Origin: Chalara sp. BL73
Lineage: Eukaryota > Ascomycota > Leotiomycetes > Helotiales
Length of the DNA: 64,000 nt
Direction: 5' to 3'
Assembly: GCA_918026815.1 (NCBI GenBank)
Contig: CAKJVC010000014.1
Coordinates: 372,001 to 436,000 of the forward strand
The position numbers were made by a program, and so were the translations under genes. Positions 38,301-50,054 of this stretch are shown here, in pieces (the stretch's first letter is position 1; each line of letters begins with the position of its first letter). The notes under the pieces are model-generated. The model was not told the origin of the DNA and searched no databases. It saw only the letters and a program-made list of their open reading frames with translations.

Positions 38301-38958
38301 CAACTGGTAAGCTGCCGTCCTCACTCATCATGGATGAAGCAATATCTTCTTGAGTCTCCAGGAGCAGAGCAGCCTCCAGCTCCGCCTTCTCTCCCTCAGG
38401 CTCAGCCTGCAGAAATGATTCCGCGAGATCAGCTGCCGTCGGTAATTCAGAATCTATAGTCTCATCATCCTTTGATGAGGACCCTGGTCTAGCTCTATGT
38501 GATCTAGGCTGACCCAGCTTTCCGCCTGATGCCCGTCGCTTTCTTTTCCGATCATGGTTTGTGTATTTATTGTCCTTCTCTTTAATACGGACCTGGCACT
38601 CCACCCCCTCAACTTCTATGATTACGGGATCTCTAGTAATGTTAACCGGGACTGTCACTCGGAGTAGCAGGATGCGAGCCTTGACGAGTTCGAATGAGGT
38701 GGGTAGTTGCATCAAGGCTTCTATTTTCTAGCAAAAAATACTTAGCAGATTACACGCAGCACAGTAGAGAGTGAGGCGTACCCTTAAACGTAGCCCAACA
38801 TCCGCAAACTCGAACTTGTTCTTCTTTCCCCATGATATGTCGAGGTTTTGCAGGCCTAGAGCGTCTGTGTCCACGATTTCTAGTCGTGAAAGAGCGTAAT
38901 GAAGTAATCGTTTTGGCATGGCAGAGTTTGCCAAAAAGGACTGCAGATAAGATGCCAT
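32341..38958 (-). CDS. ATG2: Autophagy lipid-transfer protein ATG2
   Basis: Exons 38958-38782, 38727-32410 and 32358-32341 encode 2170 aa, the normal size for fungal Atg2. Exon 1 holds the Chorein-type N-terminus ([30 protein letters not shown]). It splices to [27 protein letters not shown], which fixes the first intron phase. The last exon is only 18 nt and gives the ending KYKKH. C-terminal landmarks include the conserved region around [16 protein letters not shown] and [15 protein letters not shown], and the segment ending [27 protein letters not shown]2 is a rod-like bridge that moves phospholipids from the ER to the growing phagophore with Atg18 and Atg9. Large Ser/Asp-rich loops between about residues 90 and 650 are probably disordered. 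Only the two end introns are proposed; the 6.3-kb middle exon is fully open. Confidence 0.95.
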
Positions 38959-39771
38959 AGCTGAACAATCCACCAAATAAGCTGCTCAACTGCAGTTTTC
39001 TTGCGGTGTTAGGTAGGTCTGGCGCTCCAGGACTAATAGGTAAATGTTCCGTATACGCCTATTGCGTGCGCGGCGACGTAGGCTGATGCTCCAGTCGTAC
39101 TTTCATATTTTATGAATCACAAAGTATCCCAAATAACCAAATGCTTAAAGTTCATTGAAATCTCTCTGTGATGAAGTTACGAGCACGCATGCCGTCCGGC
39201 AGATGAGATAGAGGGCAGGTGACAATTATGAATCGTCTCGCATGGTGTCAAGGTCATTGGGCTAATCGATAAGACACCCCTGTCAGCCCAAGTCTGCGAA
39301 AACATGTCGCAACATGCACTTGATAATCACGTGGCCAAGGTTCCGCAATTGCAAAGACTGAAGATAGTACAAAGTTCAGAAAAGCATGATGTACGAAAGA
39401 GGGCTGAAAACTCTCGTATTTCTTACAAGCCTCAGCGCCGAATTTCACGTGAGAGCATACCAGTCCTCACTCCAAAATCCATCCATGCCTTCAGTTGTAT
39501 GCCACCTTGTATCCAGCCAACTCAGATACCCTAAACCCTGAGAACGCAACACTCTTGTAGAATCAGAAAGTGCTACTCCTTTCCAATAGACGACCCATAT
39601 ACAATATTAAGTAAGTACATTAGTATGCACGATCGCAACTTTCCCAATTCAAGATAGGTATCCTCATGTAGAAACTCCTATGCTATCACAGCGCCAGCTT
39701 TTTTTATAAACAAATGAAATTCGTGAGTATTGTTGAGCTTGATTATTTAGAGAGGATATTTGAATACGGTG
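38959..39771. other. Intergenic region ATG2/SLN1
   Basis: About 810 nt, ATG2 promoter and SLN1 3' end on the same strand. No coding exon recognised. Confidence 0.55.
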
Positions 39772-42700
39772 TTACGATGAAGAACCAGAAACGCCATTTA
39801 CCTGACGATGCAGTGTTGGCTCTGGTGTTGAGCCTTCCGTCGTAGTCGCTTCGGGGGTGCTTTTGCGAGTCAATGAGGACGTTTCTGGTTCCTCGGGTAT
39901 AGTAACAAACTTCTTTAGAACCTGCTTGAGGGCAGGTCGGCGGATAGGCTTGCTATTTTATGCATTAGTACATTGCTTTTACGATACGGTAGATAGCTGA
40001 AATACCTTAAAAATTCGTCCATTCCAGAGTCATAGCATTGTTTAATATTACTTTCTTCGGCAAAGGCTGTTAACGCCACAATGGGAGCAGAGTAGCCCAT
40101 TTGACGGATTAAACGGGTGGATTCAAGGCCATCCAGATTTGGCATCTAGAAGAATCAGCATTGACAAGCTAGACTCGGCTCTGGGCATAGTTTACCTGAA
40201 TGTCCATAAAGATAAGGTTGAAGTATTGTCCCCTAGACATGCTCTCGCGGACCATATCATAGGCCTCCTGGCCATCCTTGGCCACCACAACATCATATAC
40301 ATCCTCTAACTTCAACATTCTAAAAGAATTCATGTTAGCTAGATATTAGTGTAAATATGCGCTAAATAACACATACCGAAGCACAACTTCCTGGTTCACC
40401 AGGTTATCTTCTGCTACTAATACTCGAAGCTTTCTTCCGCTGTGTTTCGCAACACTATTCAAAACCTCTAGTTGATCATCGGCACTTTTAGCGCCAGAGC
40501 TTGGACTAGGAGCTGCCGCAAAGAATGGCTGACTCAAACCCACAAGACGAGGCTGCGTATCTTTCTGGAAGCCAATGGGACCGGTGTTATTAATAGCAGT
40601 TGATGTTTTTGGGCCGTCGGATGACGATCTTGCAGCATATTCATCTTGGGGTTGGGAAGAAATACTATTCGCACGAGATACACCATGCACATCGGAACTG
40701 CTAGTACTAGGCGCTCTCGATTTGACGTACTTTAATGGGATTTGCATGGTAAATGTCGTGCCGATACCCACGGAACTAACCAAAGAAATACTGCCTCCCA
40801 TCAAGCCAGCAAGCTGAGAGCATATGCTTAGTCCCAGTCCTGTACCGCCATATTTTTTGCCTAGGAACTGTAGTCAGCACGAAGAAGTTTGAAAACGCCT
40901 TAGCCCAAAATTGTATTGTTTCCGTGATATAACTTACTTAACCCAAGATCTCCTTGTACAAATGGCTCAAACACTCGGTCTTGGAGCGAGTCGGGTATGC
41001 CTGGGCCTGTATCTTCGACCTCAAACTGAAAAAGGAGAGTTTTTGCATTGGATGGAGGAGGTGTGGGTGATCTTTCTCGAACTTGTACACGTGGTGTTGC
41101 GCTAGGGTCCATAGGATTGATGATTAGTGCCGTGCCTTTCGGTTTCTTTTGGTTGCTAGAGTTAGAGCCTTTGCGTGAAATGTCATTGGATTCCCTGGAT
41201 CCAGTTCCATGACGACCACGAGGCTTTGATGACCCATGTTTTGACCCCGGCTTCGAACCATCATGAGAGCTTTGCTTTGATCCCATAGAATTTCGAGTAC
41301 CATCGGATGGTGAAAGTTCGGCTTCTCCGAGACATTTGATCCGGACCTCAACTCTCCCACCTTCAGGTGTAAATTTCAATGAATTTGAGACCAAATTGAT
41401 TATTACTTGAAGGATCCTATGTTGGTCGCCCCACAGAGACATGTCTTTCAACCGTCCAACACCATTCGGTCCGAGCGCTGGTAGTTTCTTCTCATCGGTC
41501 ACTTCAAGATCAGGACTAGTATCAGATCCAATAAATCTGACTTTGAGGTTGATCTTGCCGTCCCGGACTTGCTTGTCGAAAATTGTAGTGATTTGACTCT
41601 TGATATCGACCAAGCGAAATTCTTTCTCTTCCAGGCTGACCTGTTGCCCGATCTGATTCTTGCTGAAAGTTAGAAGGTCGTTAAGGAGATGTAGGAGCAG
41701 ATCGCCGGATTTATATACGACCTGCAACGACCGTTTGATCCTGGGAAGATCATCTTCTCCCATACACACGGCACACATTCCGAGGATACCATTCAATGGG
41801 GTCTTCAGCTCATGCGATATATTCGCAATGAAGAGGGTTTTACTCTCATTCGCTGCTTCTGCGGCTTTCTTGCTAAGCTCAAGCTCTTCTGTTCGAATCG
41901 CGACCTTTTCTTCCAGGCCAGTGTACTGTAGCAATAATTCTCTCGACATGGCATTAAAAGTGCTTGTGAGTTCAGAGACCTCATCCGTGATCCAGTGCTT
42001 GCGATCTGGCACTTCAGCAGGGATCTTAAAGACTTGCCTCCTTCGGTCAATGGTTCGTGCTTCTTGAGATCTTTTTCTCGTACGCCCAAGGCGGCGTAAA
42101 CGAATCAAGAAACCCTTCTTCCTTCGTGGTGGGCTCCTTCTTTCCTCGTCCGGTGCACCTTGCACAGATTCCTCTGATTCATAAGAACTTTCGGCACCTT
42201 CACCGTATCCTGGAGGTGCTATGGACTTTTCAGTTGCATCACGCAGTCTCCGGATTGGCCTGACACTGTAATGAGCTATTGGGACAATAAGTAGCAGAAC
42301 TCCTCCAATAGTTCCAAATACACAAGCAAAGACGATACGTCTAAGCCTTGTGATTGGAGCCCAGGCTTCCGAATGACTTTGTTCGACGATCAGAAGCCAA
42401 TCGACCAGTGAACTCTGAGGTCTTGCGAATCCAACAGCAACTCTAACGTTATCCTCGTTGTGGGTTGATAGCATACTGCTGGCATTATTTATTTCTGAGT
42501 TCCGAGTACTGAAGCCTTCTACGATCGCAGGATATTGTCTCTCAGCAAATACAGAAGCACCAGAGCGACTTAAATTTGCGTTGTATGTATCATGCCTCGA
42601 TGACTGACCGGAAACTGGCACAGGAGAAAAGACATATTTAACAGTAGCAGGACCTAGATCAGCGGGTGACGGGGAGTAATCTGCTGACGCTGGTCTTTGG

Positions 42701-43580
42701 TTGGATCGAAATCGATTTCCCCGTCGGTTCGGACCCACAATTAGAACAATTCCCGTGCTCGCCAGCCCTTCTCTTGACCGTACAACAGATAGAAGAGAGT
42801 CAGCTGAAGCAACAACTGTCATAAACCCCAATACCACTACCCGGTTTGTATTATCGACGATCGGTAAGGTCAAGGAGACCAGCGCAAATGCTATAGAAGG
42901 ATTAGTCCTTGCCGTATCAAAAATAGAAAAGGCTGGAAAATACAATCGTTGACTTGAAATGGGCCAAGAATCAGGGCAGATGACGCATTGAGTTGGATAT
43001 CGCTGAAAGCCCAAGCTGTTGTTAGGTTTACAGAAGAGTCCATAGGGTCTGGCTCAAGGGTTCGATTGTAGGTTATGTTTGGATAGAGGGCCTCCGGGTA
43101 CCCCAAGCCAGGATCACCAAGTTTGTATGATGTGCCATTATCATACTTTGTAGGTAAGATGATTCCAGGAGAACCCAACTTCGCTGTCACATTCAAAAGC
43201 CCATTTCTATTACCAGTCTCATTGCGCGAGAATACTGTTACCTGAAGCAGTGCTGAGAGCCCTCCACTAGCTAGAGCTCCTGAGACATCGTTTTCTGCAT
43301 TGGTCCAGTTCTGTGACGTTTGATTTCCCTTGTAGAAACTTCTGAGAGCACTCTGTATCAAAATTCGAGTAACAATAGTTGAGCATGTGGATTGTATCAG
43401 GAGCAGATCGGAAGCGACTTGCGCAGCCTTCAGACTAGCCGTTAAGGAAAGAGATTTCGAGGTTATGCCAACGACAAACTCATGATTATTGACCCAGGTG
43501 GCTATGGACAAAACAGCAAGAGGTATCAGAGCGCCGAGCAGTACTAGCCCTGCGAGCTGCTCCCGAATGCCTATCCGCAT
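39772..43580 (-). CDS. SLN1: SLN1-type hybrid histidine kinase (group VI osmosensor)
   Basis: Six exons (43580-42944, 42890-40938, 40860-40377, 40319-40196, 40145-40006, 39952-39772) give 1172 aa. An N-terminal TM ([19 protein letters not shown]) leads to a large extracellular sensor with many N-glycosylation sequons. A second TM follows ([21 protein letters not shown]), then a HAMP-like region. The kinase has an H-box (phospho-His572 in [12 protein letters not shown]), N-box ([17 protein letters not shown]), G1 (DTGPGIP), F (VFEPFVQ) and G2 (GGTGLGLSI). The C-terminal receiver has [10 protein letters not shown], phospho-acceptor Asp1064 in FMDIQMP, and SKPIRR. This is the Sln1 layout feeding Ypd1-Ssk1 and the HOG MAPK cascade. 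The first intron (GTATTT...TATAG, 53 nt) was set so as to give [19 protein letters not shown] across the junction. A Ser/Gly/His-rich linker interrupts the kinase domain. Confidence 0.93.
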
Positions 43581-45595
43581 CGCAAATACCTCCTATTTAT
43601 TCCTCAATCCCTTCATGTGCCGCAAATTTTGATGATGTCGCATGCGATGAAGTTGGCAGGAGAGGTAACCACGGCGCGCTGGCAAACGCCAGGAGACGGC
43701 TAAATTAAAAGGGTCAGGATGTCGAGGTGCATGTCGAGATAGCACACACTCAGAGCCAGCGATTGCTTGGTAAATGAGCTCGATCAAGAATGAGTTGATG
43801 TTCTCAACCAGGCTCTTGGGGTCGTTACTCGGAGAGGTCGGGCAATAGCACAAAGCGTGGGATTCTGTATGGGATTGCTAAAATCACAATTGCATGAGCC
43901 TTAAGCCAGTGGTCCGCCTTGTACCGGGAGTACTGGCGTGACTTTTGAATGGTGGAAGATTAAAGGCAGACTTGATGCTGTTGATACTGTCTTGTTTGGT
44001 GAGGAATCAACAAAGAGTCGTCGTCTTCTCGTAATGTAATGCAGTACGCAAGATTGCCGTCTTAAGGACCGGGGCAGAGGCGAGACCGTTCTGCTTGTCG
44101 AAAGTCAAAAAAGAGGACCCCTGCCCTGGCGTCCGGGCCTGGAGCACTGGAGCCCCAAATTTAACGAGCGAATCCCACAAGGAGAATGCCCAATTACCCT
44201 GGCCTTCATAAATTGAACTAGAACTTCAACGGCCATAAAGGTCCGGTCAGCGGGAGCGCAGCTAACACTGCACCCCCAACATTTCAAGAAGGACAAGAAT
44301 CCTCAAGATTGATGCCATTCTGAGTTACGGATTACTCTCTGCCCTGTTCCCAAAAACTAGCCTTTTGGTGCTCCCTTCTAAGGTTACCCTAGGCTAAGGT
44401 TACTCGAAAGCATAAGAGTATATCCTTGTGAGCCAGTGTGGGAGATAATATGCTCCTTTCGTATCAGGAATCTGAGGAAAGCAAAAATTTGACTGTTATT
44501 ACCAATTGAGGTGCTTTAATGCAAGCCAAGGATGTCCTGGAGCAAACATATGGTCTAACCAGCAGTTAAGTTCTGAGATAGAGAACAGCTCTTCATAACA
44601 CAAACTCTGAAATTGACGCCTTCAAAGGCTTACCCAGTAACACGATTACTATTCGCAAACCCAATTTATGCTCAGCTGCGACTATTAAATGTAATGACAT
44701 CTTCAGATCTTGACCATGGATGAGCAAAATTTATTGTTCAGCCTATGTAAATATCAGGAATTAAATGGTCAACAATGCATAGTGCATTATCTGCCAATCT
44801 ATGAGCGACGTAGAGTGAGCTTAAGATGTCATATACAATAATATTGAAGCTGGTTCCTAATATTCTAGTCATGCTTAAATCATCATATAATTGTTACACA
44901 ATTGTCACAATTGTGCTTATTGCTGTCAACATTGAATATCATTTCGGTGTTCCTCATGCTTCTAAACGTGTTCTTGAAGTGATAAGAGTGGCGATTTCTA
45001 TCCACACTGCTTTCGTGTCGTTACTTGTCATAGGCCAATCTGTGAGTTTGTCCAGAATCGAACAGTCCAGATTTAATCATAGTTATCCAGCGTGCAGCTA
45101 CAATCTAAACAATAAATGCGGAACTTAACTGAGTATTTTGCGGAACTATCAAACTGATGGCACTCTGTCTTTGAAGCTTAAGATAAGAGTTTATCTCGTC
45201 TTTTAAGTATAGATTCAACCTGAACATTTTTTGTATCAGTATCTAGAGAAAGATTGCAAATAGAATAGTTGGAATACTCGATTCTATAAACTTAAACAAT
45301 TAAAACCAAATTTTAGCATAAAGAATTGTCAAAGGTAATTAGCAAATAACAGGCTAAGATGACATATGTTAATACATTTTTGAATGCAGACCGATTATGA
45401 AACAAACATTTGACCCATGTACTCGAACACTCCAAAAGTTATCAGTAATGACACTCCCTACAGTAGCCGATAATTGTGCTTGAAAAAAAACCATAACAAG
45501 GGCAAGCCACCTTCCTACGGAGGAATATCTCCCTCTATAACAAATATAATTGTCCAACTCAAGTACCTACAAATCAGATTGGAATACTCCGACAC
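43581..45595. other. Gene-poor, partly AT-rich region
   Basis: About 2 kb upstream of SLN1. The first several hundred bases are its promoter. From about 44450 on the sequence becomes AT-rich and holds only a 100-codon frame (44826-45128) of low-complexity hydrophobic character that I do not accept as a gene. Confidence 0.5.
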
Positions 45596-46572
45596 CTATA
45601 CACTTCCATGCACTGCGGCCCCAGGCGCAGCAGATGCGCCATTGCTTACCGTGTTTGCATGCCTTCCGTGGAGGCTGCAACTGTTTGGGTGAATGAGAAC
45701 AAAGAGGGTTCGAAAACGCCGAGTAAGGAAGAGGAAGAGGTTTCCATAGATCGGAAGAGCGATAAAATCGAGGATACCATAGAAGATTATCCCACCTGTG
45801 ATGGACAAGCTGTTACCACCTTCCTTTAAGCCCCAAGTAATAGGGAAGATCAACCACGCGAACACAAGACCGGCAAGGAGGGTATAATATCTGTTTGTGA
45901 CTAGGCTTCGCGCCCACCGCATCCCCCAGGACAAGGGGGTATACGCAAGAATGAAGTAGGCGAAGAGTCCGAAGGCGAAATAGCCCTACTTGTAACCTGT
46001 AGAGACAAAGTGCACCACAAAGCCACAAGACCACCAGACTTCTTACAAGGCTACGGCGAAAATAATAGTCGCCCAGCCAGTACCGGTGAGCAAGAGATTC
46101 GCGATAAGACGGGAGGCCATGCAAGGAACCAGTAGATATAATGGACATAGAATATCTGTCTAGTCTGTTGAGGGTTTCTGCCGTTATTGAGATATTGTCA
46201 GAAGGGTGTATTGCCAAGGTTCGAAGCCATTGTGAAGTAGGATATAAATCCAATGAAGGCAGCAATTGTGAACAGGTAATGGGAAATCCGTCCCAACCGC
46301 TGGGTAGCGGCCACGATCGCTGGGGAACCGCCGCTGATTCCGTCCCGTTCTGGTCTCCGACCAATTTGTGGGCCAGTTTATGGGCCAGTTTGTGGGCCAG
46401 TTTGTGGTTTGTTTCGTACCAACGTCCAAGCAAGCCATGACAAGAATGTCAGCCCCGGTACTGCTGTAACTGCCCACAACCAATTGGATCCATTGACTGA
46501 TGAATGCCTGTTTACAGATGAACGGTCGACGTTGAGCACATAGTTGCTACACAGTATCACAGGAACCGACAT
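45596..46572 (-). pseudogene. Opsin-related seven-helix protein, decayed
   Basis: Reading the minus strand from an ATG at 46572, segments of a microbial-rhodopsin-like protein follow in order: NGSNWLWAVTAV (helix A), ISHYLFTIAAFIGFISYFTMASNLG (helix B), RQIFYVHYIYWFL (helix C), LIANLLLTGTGWATIIFAVAL (helix D), GYFAFGLFAYFILAY (helix E), YYTLLAGLVFAWLIFPITWGL (helix F) and FYGILDFIALPIYG (helix G). The frame is broken by TAA (46378-46380), TGA (46198-46200), a frameshift at about 46110-46125 and TAG (45986-45988). The retinal-binding Lys of helix G is Leu (45755-45757) and the helix-C Asp is Tyr, as in non-photoactive opsin-related proteins. It is therefore a pseudogene of that class. Two of the stops fit C-to-T type changes (CAA to TAA, TGG to TAG). 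Confidence 0.78.
46361..46408 (-). repeat. 12-bp tandem repeat inside the opsin pseudogene
   Basis: Four copies of a 12-bp unit (coding-strand CAAACTGGCCCA) just after helix A, in the frame of the pseudogene. Three are near-identical; one has TAA in place of CAA, creating a stop; the fourth has diverged. Confidence 0.9.
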
Positions 46573-48255
46573 CTTCGATCTGGCGAAGTGCTGATGGTAC
46601 GATAGATCTATATAAAAGGGGTTTTCGAAATATTTGGTATGTTTCTCAATGTAGCACAATTTTTGATATGCTCAACAGAAAGTTGATGTGCTAGAAGCAC
46701 AGCAATATAATCATCACCAAATTCTTATGACATCCAAAGATATGTCATACATCAAAGGCTGATGTAAACGCTATATGACACGTCGTAGCATTGATAAAGC
46801 ACACTCGTGAGTGATTACTAGGTACAAAAATCATTAGGCCTTGCTAGCTACTGTAGTGCTCGACTTCGAGCACAACAATGATGCTGGCTAGTCACCTGCT
46901 TCTAAACTATTAGTAGAGATTGCAGATAATGCAACGAAATAATAAAAGACGAGACCTTATCATAAACATCAGAGCTAATGACCACATACCAATATAATTG
47001 TTAACGGAGATATTTGGCGATACGGATTATGTTATGGGGCCGGACCTCACCAACGTTTTAATTAACAATCTTAGCACCACATGCAGCAGTATCAGCCTCA
47101 GGCAGTCAGTCAATGTTTCGTGATATGCGGACCTCGATCATCAGGATATCTTCAATTCATGGTCGATCTAGTAGTTGGAGATGGATCTTGATCTTCATTG
47201 TAATAATCTTTAGGATTTGTTTGTCCCTATGCTGCTCTCTCTGTCAACGTCACTCTAAGTGATCGTAATAACTAAGTGTTGCTCAACCCCAAAGAAATTC
47301 CTGAAACAGTGTTCAACAAAGGAAGTTGAACAATATTATTGTGACAATATAGGCGCCATTAAGCTTACCAGGCGGCATTCTTAAAACCATGGAAGCCACC
47401 AAAATATATCGGACAAAACATGCTACCGAGTAGAACATACACACACGGGCTGCGGTCATCAAAGGGTTCGAGAAGGTTGGTAAAATGACCCCTATAACTG
47501 CATTGTGAGAGAACAGCTTGACCGGCAAAATTAGTTCAAAAAGCCTTTCAAGAAGCCGAGTCCGGGACGTTAAGCGTTCAAGCAGCCTCTCCAAAATTAG
47601 GAGCAGGGCAAATTCCCTGCTTGTTCGGGCGAAACCCTTCACCCGTTAAATGCACCAGACGCCTAGGTACAAGTGTTTCTAGGCATCCCGGCTGTGCCAG
47701 GAAAATCCCCTTTCGAATGACCTGTTCATTTTTATTGCTTATAGATAGAATGCAAGTGTTTCCTACCTCTAACCTCTAAACTCTAACTTATTGTGTTCAT
47801 CATCGTTATTATATAGTGATCTGTCATGCAATTGTAGTGCTCCATTACATCTATCTTGAGGCTTGAGTAATCACATGATACACAGAACCTGATAGATTGC
47901 TTTATATTGTTGAACGGGGCGTTAATCAAACGTTTTGATTTCACACAAACTTGACACCAATACACCCAAAAAAAATTCTGCTTAATGCCACTTTTTATGA
48001 TTCCTTATACCGACTGGGCGTCCAGTTCAGGCACATCACCGCATCGTTATTCATAGAGCATCAAGCTCACGACAATAGACTCATTTTTTTTTACCCTTCC
48101 TTGAAAACATTAAAGAAATAACACTTTTAAGCACCAGTGGCATAGAAGTCTCAATATCAGTTTGAGTTACGACGGATTCTTGAAGCTTGGGATGATGCTC
48201 ACCCCGTGGCAGACTCTGCATTCCGCAGAGGAAATCTACCTCATGCGGCACTCTT
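46573..48255. other. AT-rich, gene-poor region
   Basis: About 1.7 kb upstream of the opsin pseudogene. Base composition is strongly AT-rich in most of it. One 109-codon minus-strand frame (47313-47642) starts with Leu/Glu/Arg-rich pseudo-repeats and shows no domain. Nothing supportable. Confidence 0.5.
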
Positions 48256-48959
48256 CTAAGGACTTTGGGATGAATTGGGAGAATCCTGCCCTACGAGTAA
48301 GCCCTCGAAAAAAGTTATGTCTATAGCAGCCTCGGGAATATTTCCTTCCATTTCAGCGACATCATCGTCACTAAAGATGTATGATACATCTTGGTCCTTG
48401 AGTATACTTGCAATCAAAGATATATGCCTCTTATCTTTAGCGAGGTATTCGGTTTTGGCATATTCAAGCACTCGAATATAGTATGTCATACAATACTCAC
48501 GTATCGCTGTCATAAGCCCTCGAATCGGCATTAACTTATTAAGTAATCCTACTCCCAGTATACTCATGCTATCGTTTATTCTATTCATGAGATAGATAGA
48601 ATAGGAAAGTTTTCTCGGCAGAATGCCAGACTTACAGTCAACCTTGTGTCTCCATGGTACCAGAATCTTCGGCATGTGTAGCAGGAACGGAATGGTATCG
48701 AATAGCGGACAAATCCAGACTTAGGGAATTTCTTTGCGAGACTCTCAAGTTTGAAGAACGACTCGATCAGATTCAAGTATTTCTGAGTGCCACTGGCACC
48801 ACAGATTGCCTTTGGAGGTATGACGAGAGCCCAATTCTTTAATTGTGTTGCGAGGCAGTCCGGGTTGGAAAGAGCGCTGCGGACAAAATACGCAGCCGCA
48901 CCTTCCTTGGACCGAAAACGTTTGATGAAGCCCCGCTGGCAAGGGAAGTTGTACGGCAA
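48256..48959 (-). pseudogene. Unrecognised frameshifted coding remnant
   Basis: Two overlapping minus-strand frames read like one normal protein broken once. The upstream piece runs LPYNFPCQRGFIKRFRSKEG to KFPKSGFVRYSIPF. The downstream piece runs LLHMPKILVPWRHKVDCKSG to EGLLVGQDSPNSSQSP. The change of frame is near 48690. Both pieces have ordinary amino-acid composition without low complexity. I cannot name the family and no motif is visible. Further upstream, to about 49200, there may be more of the same gene (MEPAPAPTKSVFLKY) but with stops. It could be a decayed accessory gene or part of a transposon protein. Confidence 0.45.
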
Positions 48960-50054
48960 TGCGCCACTGCCATAACTTCTGATAATTCTGGAAAATGAAG
49001 ACTGAGGGTCTTCTACGAAACATCACTAGCATCACTATGTTTAGCGGGTGGCTAGAAAAGGCTCCGCTCCGCTTTTTGAGGACCTCATTGACCACCACTC
49101 AGACGCTGTTAAGGGCGACGAAGTTGCTTGTGCTGATTTTGAATCCGATTATATCCCGTGCTCTTCCTGCCGGGGGGTGTATTTGAGAAATACAGACTTG
49201 GTGGGAGCTGGAGCAGGTTCCATAGGAGTGGAAGAGGTCTACACCCAACTAGGATGCGTTAGCCTGGTTATCCACCTTGGGAGAACTGGATTTGGAATGA
49301 AGATCTAAGAACTTGAATGCGACTTGCGAGGAAATTTTTGGCTCAACGAGACTGGCGGAAGATGTCAATAGCTGCATAGAAAATATATTTGGGGCAAGTC
49401 CCTATCGCGACTAAGAGCCAAGGCTCAACCGCCATATATTGTCTATCTTCTCTACAAGGCCCAAGATTCGAAAGGAATGTTGTTGATGAATCTTATGCAA
49501 CAACAACTTCTTTAAATATTCAAGTATGGAATAACAATTGCTCATTATGGGAGGCATACTTAGAACGTGGATGTAAGGAGCTACTTGACGATATACGTCA
49601 ATTCATAAAGCGGGCTTTCTTCTAGGCGATGTAAGATACGTACTTGACACCTTCAGGGTACACAAAGCATCTACACCAACATCATTCTCCAGCCATCGGC
49701 GGATGATCAATTTTTGAAATTGGGTGTGACATAGTTATGAACCAAACATCCGATTAGGCAAGCCAATCATATTTTTCAAGTAAAAAACGCACAACATTGA
49801 GTTCGAACTCTCTATTTCTTTCCTGAACATATAATATAGTCTATATCCTATCTCAAATGACCCAGTCCATTCAACCTCCATGACTATGTTTAGCAAATAA
49901 CTCCTCAATGCGCCAAATACAAATGAAATATGCCAAATTAAAAGAAAAATCGCATCCACACTTAGGGTATTGTCAAGCTTCGATTTATTGGGCATAGATT
50001 CCTCCACCAATCTAATTCCCAATATCCTTCTGATTGAGTGTTTGACTCAGACCG
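48960..50054. other. Region with possible relic sequence, no gene
   Basis: About 1.1 kb. It may contain the decayed 5' part of the remnant at 48256-48959. Short frames on both strands, including a 95-codon one at 49735-50022, lack features. Confidence 0.4.

Noticed and set aside
44826..45128. 100-codon hydrophobic plus-strand frame
   Set aside because: AT-driven Ile/Val/Leu/Ser content in a relic-rich region; the helices are not followed by any conserved motif.
46205..46225. GGTTCGAAGCC, similar to a tRNA T-loop
   Set aside because: No acceptor stem, D-arm or anticodon arm at the right distance; it lies in helix-B coding sequence of the opsin pseudogene. No other tRNA-like fold was found by eye.
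45596..46572. Opsin relative as a functional multi-intron gene
   Set aside because: A GTAAGA...CTACAG segment near 46000-46050 could be an intron, but removing it does not restore the helix-E frame, and the TAA, TGA and TAG codons elsewhere remain.
47313..47642. 109-codon minus-strand frame with LLERL repeats
   Set aside because: Looks like chance reading of short direct repeats; no similarity recognised.
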